Positions 1 to 9,478 of a DNA stretch of 64,000 nucleotides are shown here, piece by piece (within the stretch, counting starts at the first letter, position 1; each line of letters starts with the position of its first letter). This DNA comes from Allantophomopsis cytisporea (taxonomy: Eukaryota; Ascomycota; Leotiomycetes; Phacidiales; Phacidiaceae), in assembly GCA_024752435.1 (NCBI GenBank), contig CP103021.1, forward strand, positions 1,426,001 through 1,490,000, written 5' to 3'. The position numbers were made by a program, and so were the translations under genes. The notes below the pieces were generated by a model. It did not search any database. It saw nothing but the letters and a program-made list of their open reading frames with translations, and was not told the DNA's origin.

Positions 1-744
1 AAGCGCGAAAAGGAAGAGCGTGAGCGTATCCTTCGTGAGGAGGAAGAGCGTGCCGCTAAGGAGGCCGAGGAGAAGGCAGCTCGCGACGAGAAGAAGAGAC
101 AAGAGTTCCAGGAGCTCAAGGCTATCAGAGAAAAGGAGCGTCAAGAAGCTTTAGAGGCTGCTGCACTTCAAGAGCGCAGAGCCGAGGAAGCTCTTGCCAG
201 AAGAAAGGCCGAGAAGTCCTCCGGTGCGCCATTCGCCCGAGCACCTGCACCAGAGCGATCGGATTCCAATGAGGAGCGTGCGCCAAGACTCGTCGCTCTT
301 GCTAGCGGTAAGCCAAGTTGGAGAGAAAAGGAGGCCGCCCGCCTTGCAGCTGGCGGAGCCCCAGCTGCCAGAGAGGATGCTCCACGTGTCGAGCGCACTG
401 ACTCGAATGAGCGTCCTCGTCTTAACTTGGCCAGTCGCGGTCCCCCAGCTGAGCGTGCCGAGCGTCCAGCACCAGCTGATCGTGCCGACTCCGGTGAGCG
501 CTCTTCTGGACCACCACGTCTCAACCTTGCTGGAAAGACCTCCACCTGGAGAGATAGGGAAGCTGCCAAGGGCACATCTGGTGATGCACCTGCTCCAAGA
601 GCCACTGGTGGAGCCCCTCTCCCACGCACCGCTCGCCCAGAACCTGAAAGAAATGGTTCTCCTGCTCCACCAGCAGCAGAGCCGCTCAAGGCATCTGGCG
701 CTCCTGGTAAATGGGTTCCTCGTCACTTACGTGACAAGCAGTAA
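1..744 (+). CDS. TIF32: Eukaryotic translation initiation factor 3 subunit A, C-terminal part (5' truncated)
   Basis: The frame is open from base 1 to a TAA at 742-744 and encodes the last 247 residues; the rest lies left of the window. The first ~75 residues are an Arg/Glu/Lys-rich charged helix (KREKEERER-type). Then comes a low-complexity tail with degenerate repeats around PRLNLA and SWREKEAA/TWRDREAA motifs, ending in GKWVPRHLRDK just before the stop. That charged helix, the WR(E/D)(K/R)EAA repeats and the terminal (Y/W)VPRHLR box are characteristic of fungal eIF3a. In the eIF3 complex this subunit scaffolds binding to the 40S ribosome. The identity rests on the C-terminal signature alone because the PCI domain is outside the window. 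No intron is seen in this part. Confidence 0.88.
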   Translation, partial: KREKEERERILREEEERAAKEAEEKAARDEKKRQEFQELKAIREKERQEALEAAALQERRAEEALARRKAEKSSGAPFARAPAPERSDSNEERAPRLVALASGKPSWREKEAARLAAGGAPAAREDAPRVERTDSNERPRLNLASRGPPAERAERPAPADRADSGERSSGPPRLNLAGKTSTWRDREAAKGTSGDAPAPRATGGAPLPRTARPEPERNGSPAPPAAEPLKASGAPGKWVPRHLRDKQ

Positions 745-1448
745 ATGTCCTTGGTGGTTATGAGTGGCGATGTATGCTTTGATCTTTAGCGTCAATTGCG
801 AATGATCATTATGATTATGCTGTATAGTATGTTGCGATGTTCATGGCTCTATGATCATTGCGTGATGCATGTGGTGGTGGGGAATTGAAAATAAAAACGA
901 TGTTCATTTCATGAGATAAATTTATCAACCTTAAACTATTCTGAGTACTCTATGTGAAGGAATTGCTTATCCATTCTAAATGTTTCTCTTTGATACAATG
1001 TGAATATCAGCTATGCAAATCCCAGAGCGTTCTGTCAGAAGAAGACTGTACATGATATGACGGTGGGGACTGTGGTCCGCCCGTATATGTTTAGCAATAA
1101 TCGCCTCGGTACCGCTCTTGAAACTTAGGGGCTCCGAGGAAGCTAAGGACTCTGGAATCCATAGATACAGTTAACCGCACCTAGAACGTCAATATACAAT
1201 ACCAGTTGGTGAAAGAACACTGGTTCAGAGAAGTTAGAGTATTTTGTTATTCTACAGACATAGCTTAACATCTAGAGGAACAAGATATAGTGCCAACTCA
1301 AAGCATATATAAAGGATACTCAAAAATTTCGAGACAACCATTTAGCTATATATTCTCCACAAATTTCCTACATCCTGGCTTTCCTACTTCAACATGGACT
1401 GCTCAGTCACTCTAATTCTAATCCACTACAGCACCTCCAATTGCAATC
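745..1448. other. Intergenic: eIF3a 3' region and WSC-gene promoter
   Basis: This stretch holds the presumed 3' UTR of the eIF3a gene, with an AATAAA-like stretch near 888-895, followed by the promoter of the WSC-domain gene. No open frame with coding character was seen. Confidence 0.6.
1306..1314 (+). promoter_or_regulatory. Candidate TATA box of the WSC-domain gene
   Basis: TATATAAAG lies about 135 bp upstream of the chosen ATG at 1449, a suitable distance for a fungal core promoter with a leader of about 100 bp. This is based on sequence resemblance only. Confidence 0.4.
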
Positions 1449-2524
1449 ATGATGCCCAGGAGGTCACTCAGCGACCTCATAACGCTCATACTGATATGTC
1501 TTGCGCAAGGCGATCCGACACCCCCACCTCCTTCTGCACCCATGCTGCCATCTTGTGAAAAGCCCTTCACACCCTACGCATGGAAAGGCTGTTTCAGGCA
1601 GACGGGAAACAACTTGCATGGGTACAATCTCCATGGTTTACACCCTGGTGACTATGGCTGGGGAATGCTATACCCTTGGCGTGGAACATTTGCGACACCA
1701 GAAACATGTGTGTCATTTTGTAAAGGTTTGTCAATGCCGCCGTTGAACTTAGTGTAAGGTATTCATAGTATCATCATATTCTGACTTCCACAGGGAACTT
1801 GTACCGTTATGCGGGGCTGAAGCAGAGCAGTGAGTGCTACTGTGGAAACATGCTTGAGATGGACAGCAGTGTAGACAACGAGAAATGTAACTACAGATGC
1901 GTTGCGGATAAAACAAAGGGGTGCGGTGGACACAACTCGTGGACAATCTATGAAGACTTGTCTCTCCGGGACATGGAGTACTGGAAGATGGATGCCAGGT
2001 ACGAGAACCTAGGTTGCTGGAGCGTCGAGACTATCTATGTACAGATGACCAACGGAGCACATAGAGTGAACCCTCAAGAGTGCATGGACTATTGTAGAAC
2101 CGGAGGATGGCCATTTGCTTTCTTGAAGGGCAGCGATGGGTGCTACTGCGATGTCTCGGTGCGAGGAGTCGGCGGAAAGCCACCTACCCAGTCGAAATGC
2201 AATATACCGTGTCGCGGGGACCTGAAGCAAATGTGCGGATCGTTGGTCAAAGAGGGTGTGAATGTCTATTACTCGCCGGATCTGGTGTCAAAAGAGCTTT
2301 GCGCCTCTAATGGCGTAGAGTTGATTTCTGAGCTTCATTCACAGGCATACAACTACACAGACAGAATCGCAATGATAAAAGCTATGAAAACCGCCACAAC
2401 GCTAACAACGCTTCCGGTCACTAGTATTGTTGCTGCGGAACCGACTTCCACTCGACCAAATAAGGAGGAACTTGAACGTCTGCTTGCACAATATATGACC
2501 AGACATGGTCTTTCTTCATCCTGA
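1449..2524 (+). CDS. Secreted protein with two WSC domains
   Basis: Two exons, 1449-1725 and 1794-2524, join in frame through a 68-bp intron (GTTTGT...CACAG) to give 335 residues. The N-terminus has a hydrophobic segment (residues ~8-20, ITLILICLAQG) fitting a signal peptide, then a short Pro-rich spacer. WSC domain 1 spans about residues 43-145 (AWKGCF ... CVSFCKG ... YAGL ... ECYCGN). WSC domain 2 spans about 161-255 (NLGCW ... CMDYCR ... CYCD ... CGS). The spliced junction restores the usual Cys-x(3)-Cys / YAGL / CYCGN order, which supports the intron. WSC domains are carbohydrate-binding modules found in fungal wall sensors and oxidases. Here there is no transmembrane segment, Ser/Thr mucin stalk or enzyme domain, so a secreted wall- or glucan-binding protein is inferred. 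The C-terminal ~70 residues are unrecognised. Confidence 0.8.
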
Positions 2525-2787
2525 CAGAGCAAGATGCTTACTAGTTGTGCTGTTTTGGAGAACATGTTTACCAAGTGGAATCAAGATTTGAGATTCCTCG
2601 TTCTAAAAGCGCTTGACTTGTTTTCTTTTTTTGAAATTTGTTTATAGCCATCGACTTGGTACACATGAGCTTTTGGTCAAACGAGCAGGAATATCAGATA
2701 AAAGACTGCGCACGGACAACGATGCTTTGGTAAACCTAATTGTATTTATAATTTCACCTACCTCATTCAGAGATGTTCCAAGCATGA

Positions 2788-4752
2788 TTAGACCCTCTCA
2801 ATCTGCTGAACATCCACCTTAGGCTCTTTCTCTTCGATTCCCAACTTCTCCTCGTGAAGAGCCTGCTCATCAGCATCCTTCTCACCAAATCTACCAATCT
2901 GGTACCACTTGAGCTTGAATAGCCTATCCATACTCTCTAAGCTACGACCAGCGGTCTCCGGAATGAAGAACCACGCCCAAGCCCCACCAAGGATAGTAAT
3001 AACTGTGAAGAACCAAAAAGTACCTGCAGGGCCCATACCACCATCGCCTGTGGGAAGTAACATTGAAGGAACGGCGCGTGAATTTCCATATTGATTAACG
3101 AAATGAAAACACATGACAAGGGAGGAAGAGACAGCACGAATGCGTAGTGGATAGATCTCAGCGTTGAGTAGATATTGCATCGAGTTCCAGCCCATTGCCC
3201 AGCCAAACCCAGATAAGTAGATCATAACGATGGCACCAGTGGAGGCATGCTTCTGGGCTGGGGTGAACGCTTGCCCTTCTTCAAGTTGAGGAACGGCTGT
3301 AAGGAAGGAGGCGATGTAGCACATTGAAATTGCCTGAAGACCAATGCCAATGCCAAGGGAACGTTTGCGTCCAATAACGTCGACCAGAAAAAGCGCGCAG
3401 ATGATGGCTGCTACGAACTTTACGACCCCAAAAATAGCTGTTGCAAAAAGCTTTTCGTTCTGACCTTTTGTTCCGAGAAGAGCAAAGAAATCGGGAGCGT
3501 ATATAGTGATACTTTGTGCCCCAGACCACTGAGACAAGAGTTGCGAAGCAAGTCCCAAATAGATGCGGTAGAAGTTATTTGGCATCAAGAACATCTCTTT
3601 GAGGTAGCCAGTCCAACCTTGTCCCATTGTCGACTCCTTCTCTTCGTAGAGTTGCATCTGGATATCAGAAATCTCCTTGATAACATGCTCATGGTCAATT
3701 GGAAGACCGCGGACACGAGCCAAGTTTGCAGTTGCCTTATCGTCTTGGCCTTGCTTGACAAGGTAGCGTGGAGATTCGTAGTTGAAGAAGGAGAGAATAA
3801 GAATGATTCCTATAATCGGATTAGCTTGAGCCCAAAAATCCCACATATGCTTGTTTTGCATTGCAGAAGGATTATCGCAGCATAGGCTGTACTATCATTC
3901 TTACCAGCAAACATGATATGAATCGTTGTCGGGACAACCTGCTTTTCTTAGTGATTTGTGAGGAAAATTCGAGTGAGTTAACTTACCCATTGATTGCTTG
4001 AAGTGCTTGGAATATGAAGCGATGATCCCCAACTTGCGAAGTATGCCAGCATGATTCCCACATAAACACTTCCAGAGAAAGTACATGTGCACAATCCTCG
4101 GATTGATTTAGGGGCGATTTCGGAGAGATAGACTGGTGCAACTACCGTCGTTTGACCAATTCCCAAACCTAGGAAATCGTAAGAATCAAAAGGGAAGTAG
4201 GACTTTTAGAAGAAATATTCACCTGCAATGAAGCGACCAGCGTACACTTGTCCCAGTCGGCCACCATTTGTCAGAAAGATAACAATTCCAACAATCCAAA
4301 GTGTACAGAGTTGACGGGTAGCCCAAAGACGACCAATTCGATCACAAAGAACAAAAGCTCTAATGAGGAGTTAATCGAGTTCGTAGTGTATTCCTGAAGA
4401 AAATAAAAGGACTTACAAAGCAGCACCTCCAACTGATCCAATTTGGACCATTGCACTGATGTTCGCCTTCACGTTGGCGAGCTCAAAATCATCGAGTTTA
4501 TCAAGACCTAAAAGTTCCTGGAAGTCTTTCTTTGCAAGTGTTCCAGAGATGAGACCTTCATCTATGCCTCTTGCGGCACCCTGTACAAAGTCAGTCTCAA
4601 GGTATCAAGTGTACTAAAAGATAAAGTAAGCAACTAACCATAATACCAAAAGACGCAACAGCGAACCAAAGGCGCCAGTTCAGGACCTCTTTTGGATCAT
4701 CTCCTCTGTTGAGCTTGAAAATGTTCTGTGGTTTTCCTCCGCCGCCACCCAT
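2788..4752 (-). CDS. MFS sugar/quinate permease-like transporter
   Basis: Six exons on the minus strand (4752-4639, 4580-4417, 4359-4223, 4168-3987, 3938-3905, 3809-2788) join in frame to 550 residues, the usual size for 12-TM sugar porters. Family motifs are DRIGR (residues ~99-103), YESPRYL (~221-227, the PESPR box) and PETAGRSLE (~494-502). The first exon (MGGGGGKPQNIF) and the ARGIDEGLISG segment resemble fungal quinate permeases (QutD group), so proton-coupled uptake of quinate or a sugar at the plasma membrane is inferred; substrate is not provable here. The methionine at 3861 that opens the last long frame lies in a 95-bp intron and is not the start. All introns are 48-95 bp with GT/AG ends. 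No quinate-catabolic gene is adjacent. Confidence 0.87.
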
Positions 4753-7519
4753 ATTGGCGATTATCAAGAGATGGAGTGAGATAGAGAAACGAACAGAAGC
4801 ATGTACAACAGGTTATACTGTGAAGAGGCGAGGAATGCGCTTGAGAGGATGAAATTTAGAATGGGGAATTAGAGAACTACTTATAACTAAGACATGGGGA
4901 ATCCCACTCTGGGGTATCGCATGTGGGATAAAGCATCTACAGAACTTTCTCATACTGGCGCCCAAGACTTGGCGATGATATCTGGCTATGTACATCACCG
5001 TATCTCCAATGGAACTTGATAAGCGCGTTCCGGGAAGTCTGGACGAATAATCTGACTTGAAATAGTTTGCAGCTTGCACGGCCAAGACACTGTCGCGGAA
5101 AATTATCTAGATTCTTGATCGCTCAAGAGAACTGCCACGAAGCTGGTTTCCTGTACATGGAAGTGTATCCCGTGTGTAGATAGCTCTGGTCTGTTCTCGT
5201 GGGCGTGCAAGCTAAGAACGTGAACTTTTCTTGAACAAAACCGCTTTTGACTGAGTGCATGCTGGGTTCTGCAGAATCTTCGGATAAGATCCTCACTGAA
5301 AACATTCCATGTGTGGACTTGGCGATGGCTCGCGTCACAAATCAAGCACCTGGTGCGCTACAGACTAGCTATAGAAGTCAAAAACAACCCGACATTCTGA
5401 TGAACGGCCCAGGAGTGAAGATCTACCGCAGCAAGCGACAGGTACCGGTCGCGATAAAGCTAGATTACATAGCAGCATCAATTGGCGAGTAGAGAGACAA
5501 TGAACAAAGCCTCTGATTCTCGCCCATTTGCAGAAAATATATCACTGATCCAATTTCCAATTTCGCTTGTTCCCCAGATTCCCCAGATTCCCCAGATTCT
5601 CCAGGTTTTCCAGGTTTTCCATAGTCTCGGAACGCTGTGGATTGCAGTACCAAGCCGTCAACGAATGCTTGTCGAGCTTGTACATCGACGTACCGACAAA
5701 GACCGGCTGACACCGTGCCAAGAGCGTACCTTTGAGACAGCTAAGGCAAGTTGATGTTGACTAGATTGTCAATGCAGTATGTTGACAGGAGGAGCAGCGA
5801 GGACATCGAGGGCGACAACACGCCAGCGTGCTGGGCATTTACTGGGCATGTCTAGGCGTTTACCCATTGGCTAAGGGTATTTTTCGGCTCTTCCGTTGCT
5901 CATCAACGGGTCGTTTATCATGACCGTCTGAATCAGGGAACGTCACGAACACGACGCCGTCGAAAGCTTTTCGGTCTTCTTTACTCCGCAACTACTTGGA
6001 GCACGATATATGATGCCGATCAACTGCAGAACTTAGATTGTTCATCTTATATGCTATACTTTGGTGAAGGCGCATAAGAAACATGACAAGTGATCAGCAC
6101 TTCGACAGTTTCAACCCTCGGCTGGCCAAAGTTGAGCTCAGAGCTTACAGCTTACAATACCAAGCCGGCCGGCCTTTCTCGCTACCTGAAAGAAATCACA
6201 TATATGTATGTGCTGCTTCTTTTCATGCTAGATTGATATTGCTCAAAATCTGGAGTCAATGGCTGCACGTTCATCTTTGCATGAAAGTCGGGAAGCTAAG
6301 GTGATAGACTTCGGGAAGTCCACTACTAATACGAAATACGAGATCCACTCAATTCTAGAGATTATGTAGAACGTGATGTACATAGCATGTAAACGCCAAA
6401 AACATGTTTCGTTATGGCATAATGTCTTTGGGAACCATCGTAAGCTTCATTTGACCCAAAGCGAGACGGCCGAGGTCCTAGAGCTTCTCGTCTTGGCTGT
6501 CTGGGCATATCAGCCTCTTTCTAGCTCATCTAGGTATGTTCCGAGGGAAGACCGCTAATCCCACAAGCTATCTTTTCTGTGTATCTGGTCTTTTCTGTCA
6601 GGTAACCTTGGGACTTTGTCCTGGTCATATAGGTCTCCCAAAAATGGAAATCTTATTTGGCATTTTCCGGTTAGATTATACAACAGGACCACTCTTCATG
6701 TTTTACAAAAGCAACTGTTCAGCACAGACTGTCCTATCTCTTATGCACAATGAGTCGTGCTAGGACTGAGTCAAGACGAGTAGTCAATATTACCCCGCAT
6801 TAGATGATGACTATGGGGACAATAGAAACGCATTAATAACAAGACAATGACAATGTCGACCTTACCTCTACTCCCAGTTTCATATCGCCGTTATAAGCAA
6901 GATGATTGTGCCAGATGCCGAAATTTTATGCGGTTCCTTTTTGTGGTATTCCGCATCTCTAGTATGTTCTCTCATGTCAAGTTCTTATAGAAACTTGTTT
7001 ATTGCAAGATAATTCATCATCCGAGAGCGTTGTCTTCTGAGAGTTAAAATATTCCCACTTGAATTAGCTATTTTTGTCCTGCAGTTCATGCTTCGTAGCT
7101 GTTCATAATGTGTGTATATAGTCTTGGCCGCGTTTTGGCTCCGAAAGATTGTTTATCTGCTGACCAGGCTACTTCGGAACCGAGATAGTTAGATAAAACT
7201 ATGCATGGGATCTGATGTGTTCCGCTGATTCTACTGTCGCGATCCTCATCCGTAAAGAAGACCCAAAATCATATATTACGTTGTCCTGCTCTGGACGACA
7301 GATGTATGAGTGAGTGTTTATATTCAAGTGTTTGCTTAGTAAAGGATACTGATTGCCACACAAAGTTCACATTATCAATGGCAAAAATACCACATCTAAA
7401 GGATCCCCAAGATTGGCCAAGGAATGATACTATCAACATACAAAAATCATACATGCTTCAAGTGGTTCCCCATCTTGCCAATAACAGCAGAACATACGCT
7501 CTTTTTTATATTGAGATTT
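4753..7519. other. Intergenic region without a convincing gene
   Basis: These 2.8 kb hold the promoter side of the permease gene, a short 9-bp minisatellite (5572-5622) and scattered short frames. An ATG-initiated frame at 6083-6304 reads 40 protein-like codons up to a GTATGT donor-like site near 6204, but no matching second exon was found. Nothing else is recognisable. Confidence 0.55.
5572..5622. repeat. 9-bp minisatellite (CCCCAGATT)
   Basis: Three perfect tandem copies of CCCCAGATT (5572-5598) are followed by degenerate copies (CTCCAGGTT, TTCCAGGTT). The tract is intergenic. Confidence 0.8.
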
Positions 7520-8050
7520 TTAAGTCGCCTCCCCACCCTTAAACTCAAAGTCTCTCAAATGCGTCCACTCACCCCCCTTCTCATACCTCCACAACCCTAA
7601 AGCCTCACCCTTCCCAGCCCTATCCTCAAATTCTCTCCTCAACTCCTCCAATGTTTCTCTCGCTTGCTTCTCGCTCACCTTGTTCTGTACAGTAACATGA
7701 GCTCTTAGTCCACTTTGATCTTGAGCTGTCAACTCGACCTCCCTCCCAATTACATCCAAAAGCTCCTCATGCAGCTTTTTCAACTTGAAACTGGCGATAT
7801 TGATCCCTACGCCTTTCTTTCCCAGCATAAAAGGGGCCCTAATGCCGAGAGTGAATGGTGTTTCACGTGCTGCTATGGAGGTCAGAATTTTGGTGTAGAG
7901 ATCTTGTGATGTGCCCGGGAGGGCATGAAAGAGCGTTATGTGCGAGGACAAGAAGTTTCGATGTTTGGGGAAATAGCGGTTACGGAGCGATGTGAGCACC
8001 TTTTCGGAGGCGGTGTCCAGACGGAGGGTGAGGATCAGTGGCTGGGTCAT
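7520..8050 (-). CDS. 2H phosphoesterase / 2'-5' RNA ligase-family protein
   Basis: Single-exon gene of 176 residues starting at ATG 8050; the in-frame TTG five codons upstream is ignored. Two HxT motifs are present at the spacing expected of the 2H superfamily: SSHITLFHAL (His37-x-Thr39) and RAHVTVQNKV (His118-x-Thr120). They sit in the LigT-like fold pattern (beta-strand ILTLRL near the start, helix SEKVLTSLRNRYFP). Such enzymes hydrolyse or ligate 2',5' or cyclic phosphates on RNA or nucleotides. The fungal members of this short class are mostly uncharacterised, so the substrate is unknown. The C-terminal part (WTHLRDFEF) is a conserved-looking closing strand. Confidence 0.8.
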   Translation of the reverse strand: MTQPLILTLRLDTASEKVLTSLRNRYFPKHRNFLSSHITLFHALPGTSQDLYTKILTSIAARETPFTLGIRAPFMLGKKGVGINIASFKLKKLHEELLDVIGREVELTAQDQSGLRAHVTVQNKVSEKQARETLEELRREFEDRAGKGEALGLWRYEKGGEWTHLRDFEFKGGEAT

Positions 8051-9478
8051 CGTGTCGTTTGCCAATCGATATGGGCAGCGGACAGTAAGTGATGTAGGGT
8101 AGTCAAGAATTGTTTGTCGAAATCATAAGGCGTTTTCAGGATTGCGAGGTGGAGTTATGGTAATTTATACATTGTTTAGATGTGCTACTATTGGTGACAT
8201 CATTGAAGCCATTATAGATCTAGGTCGTAAAAAATAAATCAACATGTTTTTAACGCAGCTCAAAAAAACCCCCAAAGAGCGTTTTGTTTTCAAACCTTGA
8301 TATAAGAACAACAGATTCTAATATATAATTTTTTTTCTTATTTTGTGCCTACTCTCCGAAAGTTCGTGTTGTATATACAATGGTGTTGCAAAAGTTTGAA
8401 TCATTTGCCCAAAACCAGCAAAACCCCTACTTTTATCATCAAAAGATAATACTCTATTAGTATTTTATAATAAACGTTAAGATGCAAATTTGTTCTTCTG
8501 GAGCACCAGATTATATCATATTCACAGCTCCTAATTTAGCTATGTATTTCAGTACTTAGATAGGTATCAAAAAGACAGAAATATAAGGAGTACACCGTTT
8601 TACCGCTAATTCACCAAAATCCGATATTCTCTCTTGAGATTTAGTATCACATAGTCCTGATAAGCTTCTATTTCTATGTATTGTAGAAGGACTTGTTTAA
8701 ATGTTGTATCGTTGAGCTATTGCAGATATAAAATAGGGTGCCATTTTCTCTTGTAATTCAAACTTTTGCAACATGGGTGTAGGTCACTGTCTTTGATATG
8801 AGAGAAATGGCCCACTTGGATGCATAATTGTCAAAGATATCCCGCGGCTCAATGTGTTGTCAATGCGACTTTCGAAGCAATCCTAACTGGATGATTCGAC
8901 AATGTAGACATAGCCCAGGCGCTGTTGATATGTCATGGCTAGGCCTGCGGATATAGTCAACTACCAAGCGAAACAATTACTCCTACACAGCAACCAGAGT
9001 GAGCGGATTGAGCATCCTGCTGGGATACAAGCGTTCTAATGAGTTATGAGGTTGATTGGTTGCAGCTAATGCCAATATGAGATGCTTATTATTATCAAGT
9101 AGTTGCTCAAAATCATCATCACCACTACTACAACAGACTGAGTACACGCCACATCACTCGTTAGTGATGCAATGCGATATAAATTCCAAACAGAAGATTC
9201 ACTTCCTTCTACTCGACTGAAAAACGGACAATGATATACATAGTATGCCAGGAATAAACTTGGAAAAAGGACTTGGCTGGTTTCTTGTTCACTGAACAAT
9301 CGAGTGGTAATAAGTTAGTATCAATGATCGACATATAAAACTATCTCTATCTTCAAAGAAACCCATCATTAGCTAATAGCGATAGTATAAGTGAGATAGT
9401 CATAAAATCATAGCACATAACATCGTCCCAATGTAACCGCCCAACCTCAAAATCAAACTCCTCTCACCCTCTCTAGTC
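8051..9478. other. Intergenic, AT-rich, containing a MITE
   Basis: About 1.4 kb between two minus-strand genes. The left part is AT-rich and contains the inverted-repeat element at 8376-8781. The remainder (8782-9478) shows only short random frames and the 3' region of the DUF8004-like gene. Confidence 0.6.
8376..8781. mobile_element. Tc1/mariner-like MITE with 26-bp terminal inverted repeats and TA flanks
   Basis: The left end (8376-8401) and the reverse complement of the right end (8756-8781) share TACA, four variable bases, then TGTTGCAAAAGTTTGAAT: 22 of 26 positions match, with 18 contiguous. Both ends are bounded by TA, the target-site preference of Tc1/mariner elements. The ~400-bp interior is AT-rich, has no transposase frame and carries many stop codons, so this is a non-autonomous or decayed element. 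It inserted between the 2H phosphoesterase and the DUF8004-like gene, disrupting no visible frame. Family assignment is by TIR style and TA flank only. Confidence 0.75.

Noticed and set aside
168..763. Long overlapping frames on both strands over the first 750 bp.
   Set aside because: Shadows of the eIF3a coding frame, caused by its biased codon composition.
3810..3861. ATG at 3861 as start of the permease.
   Set aside because: It lies within an intron; the upstream exons encode the missing N-terminal transmembrane half.
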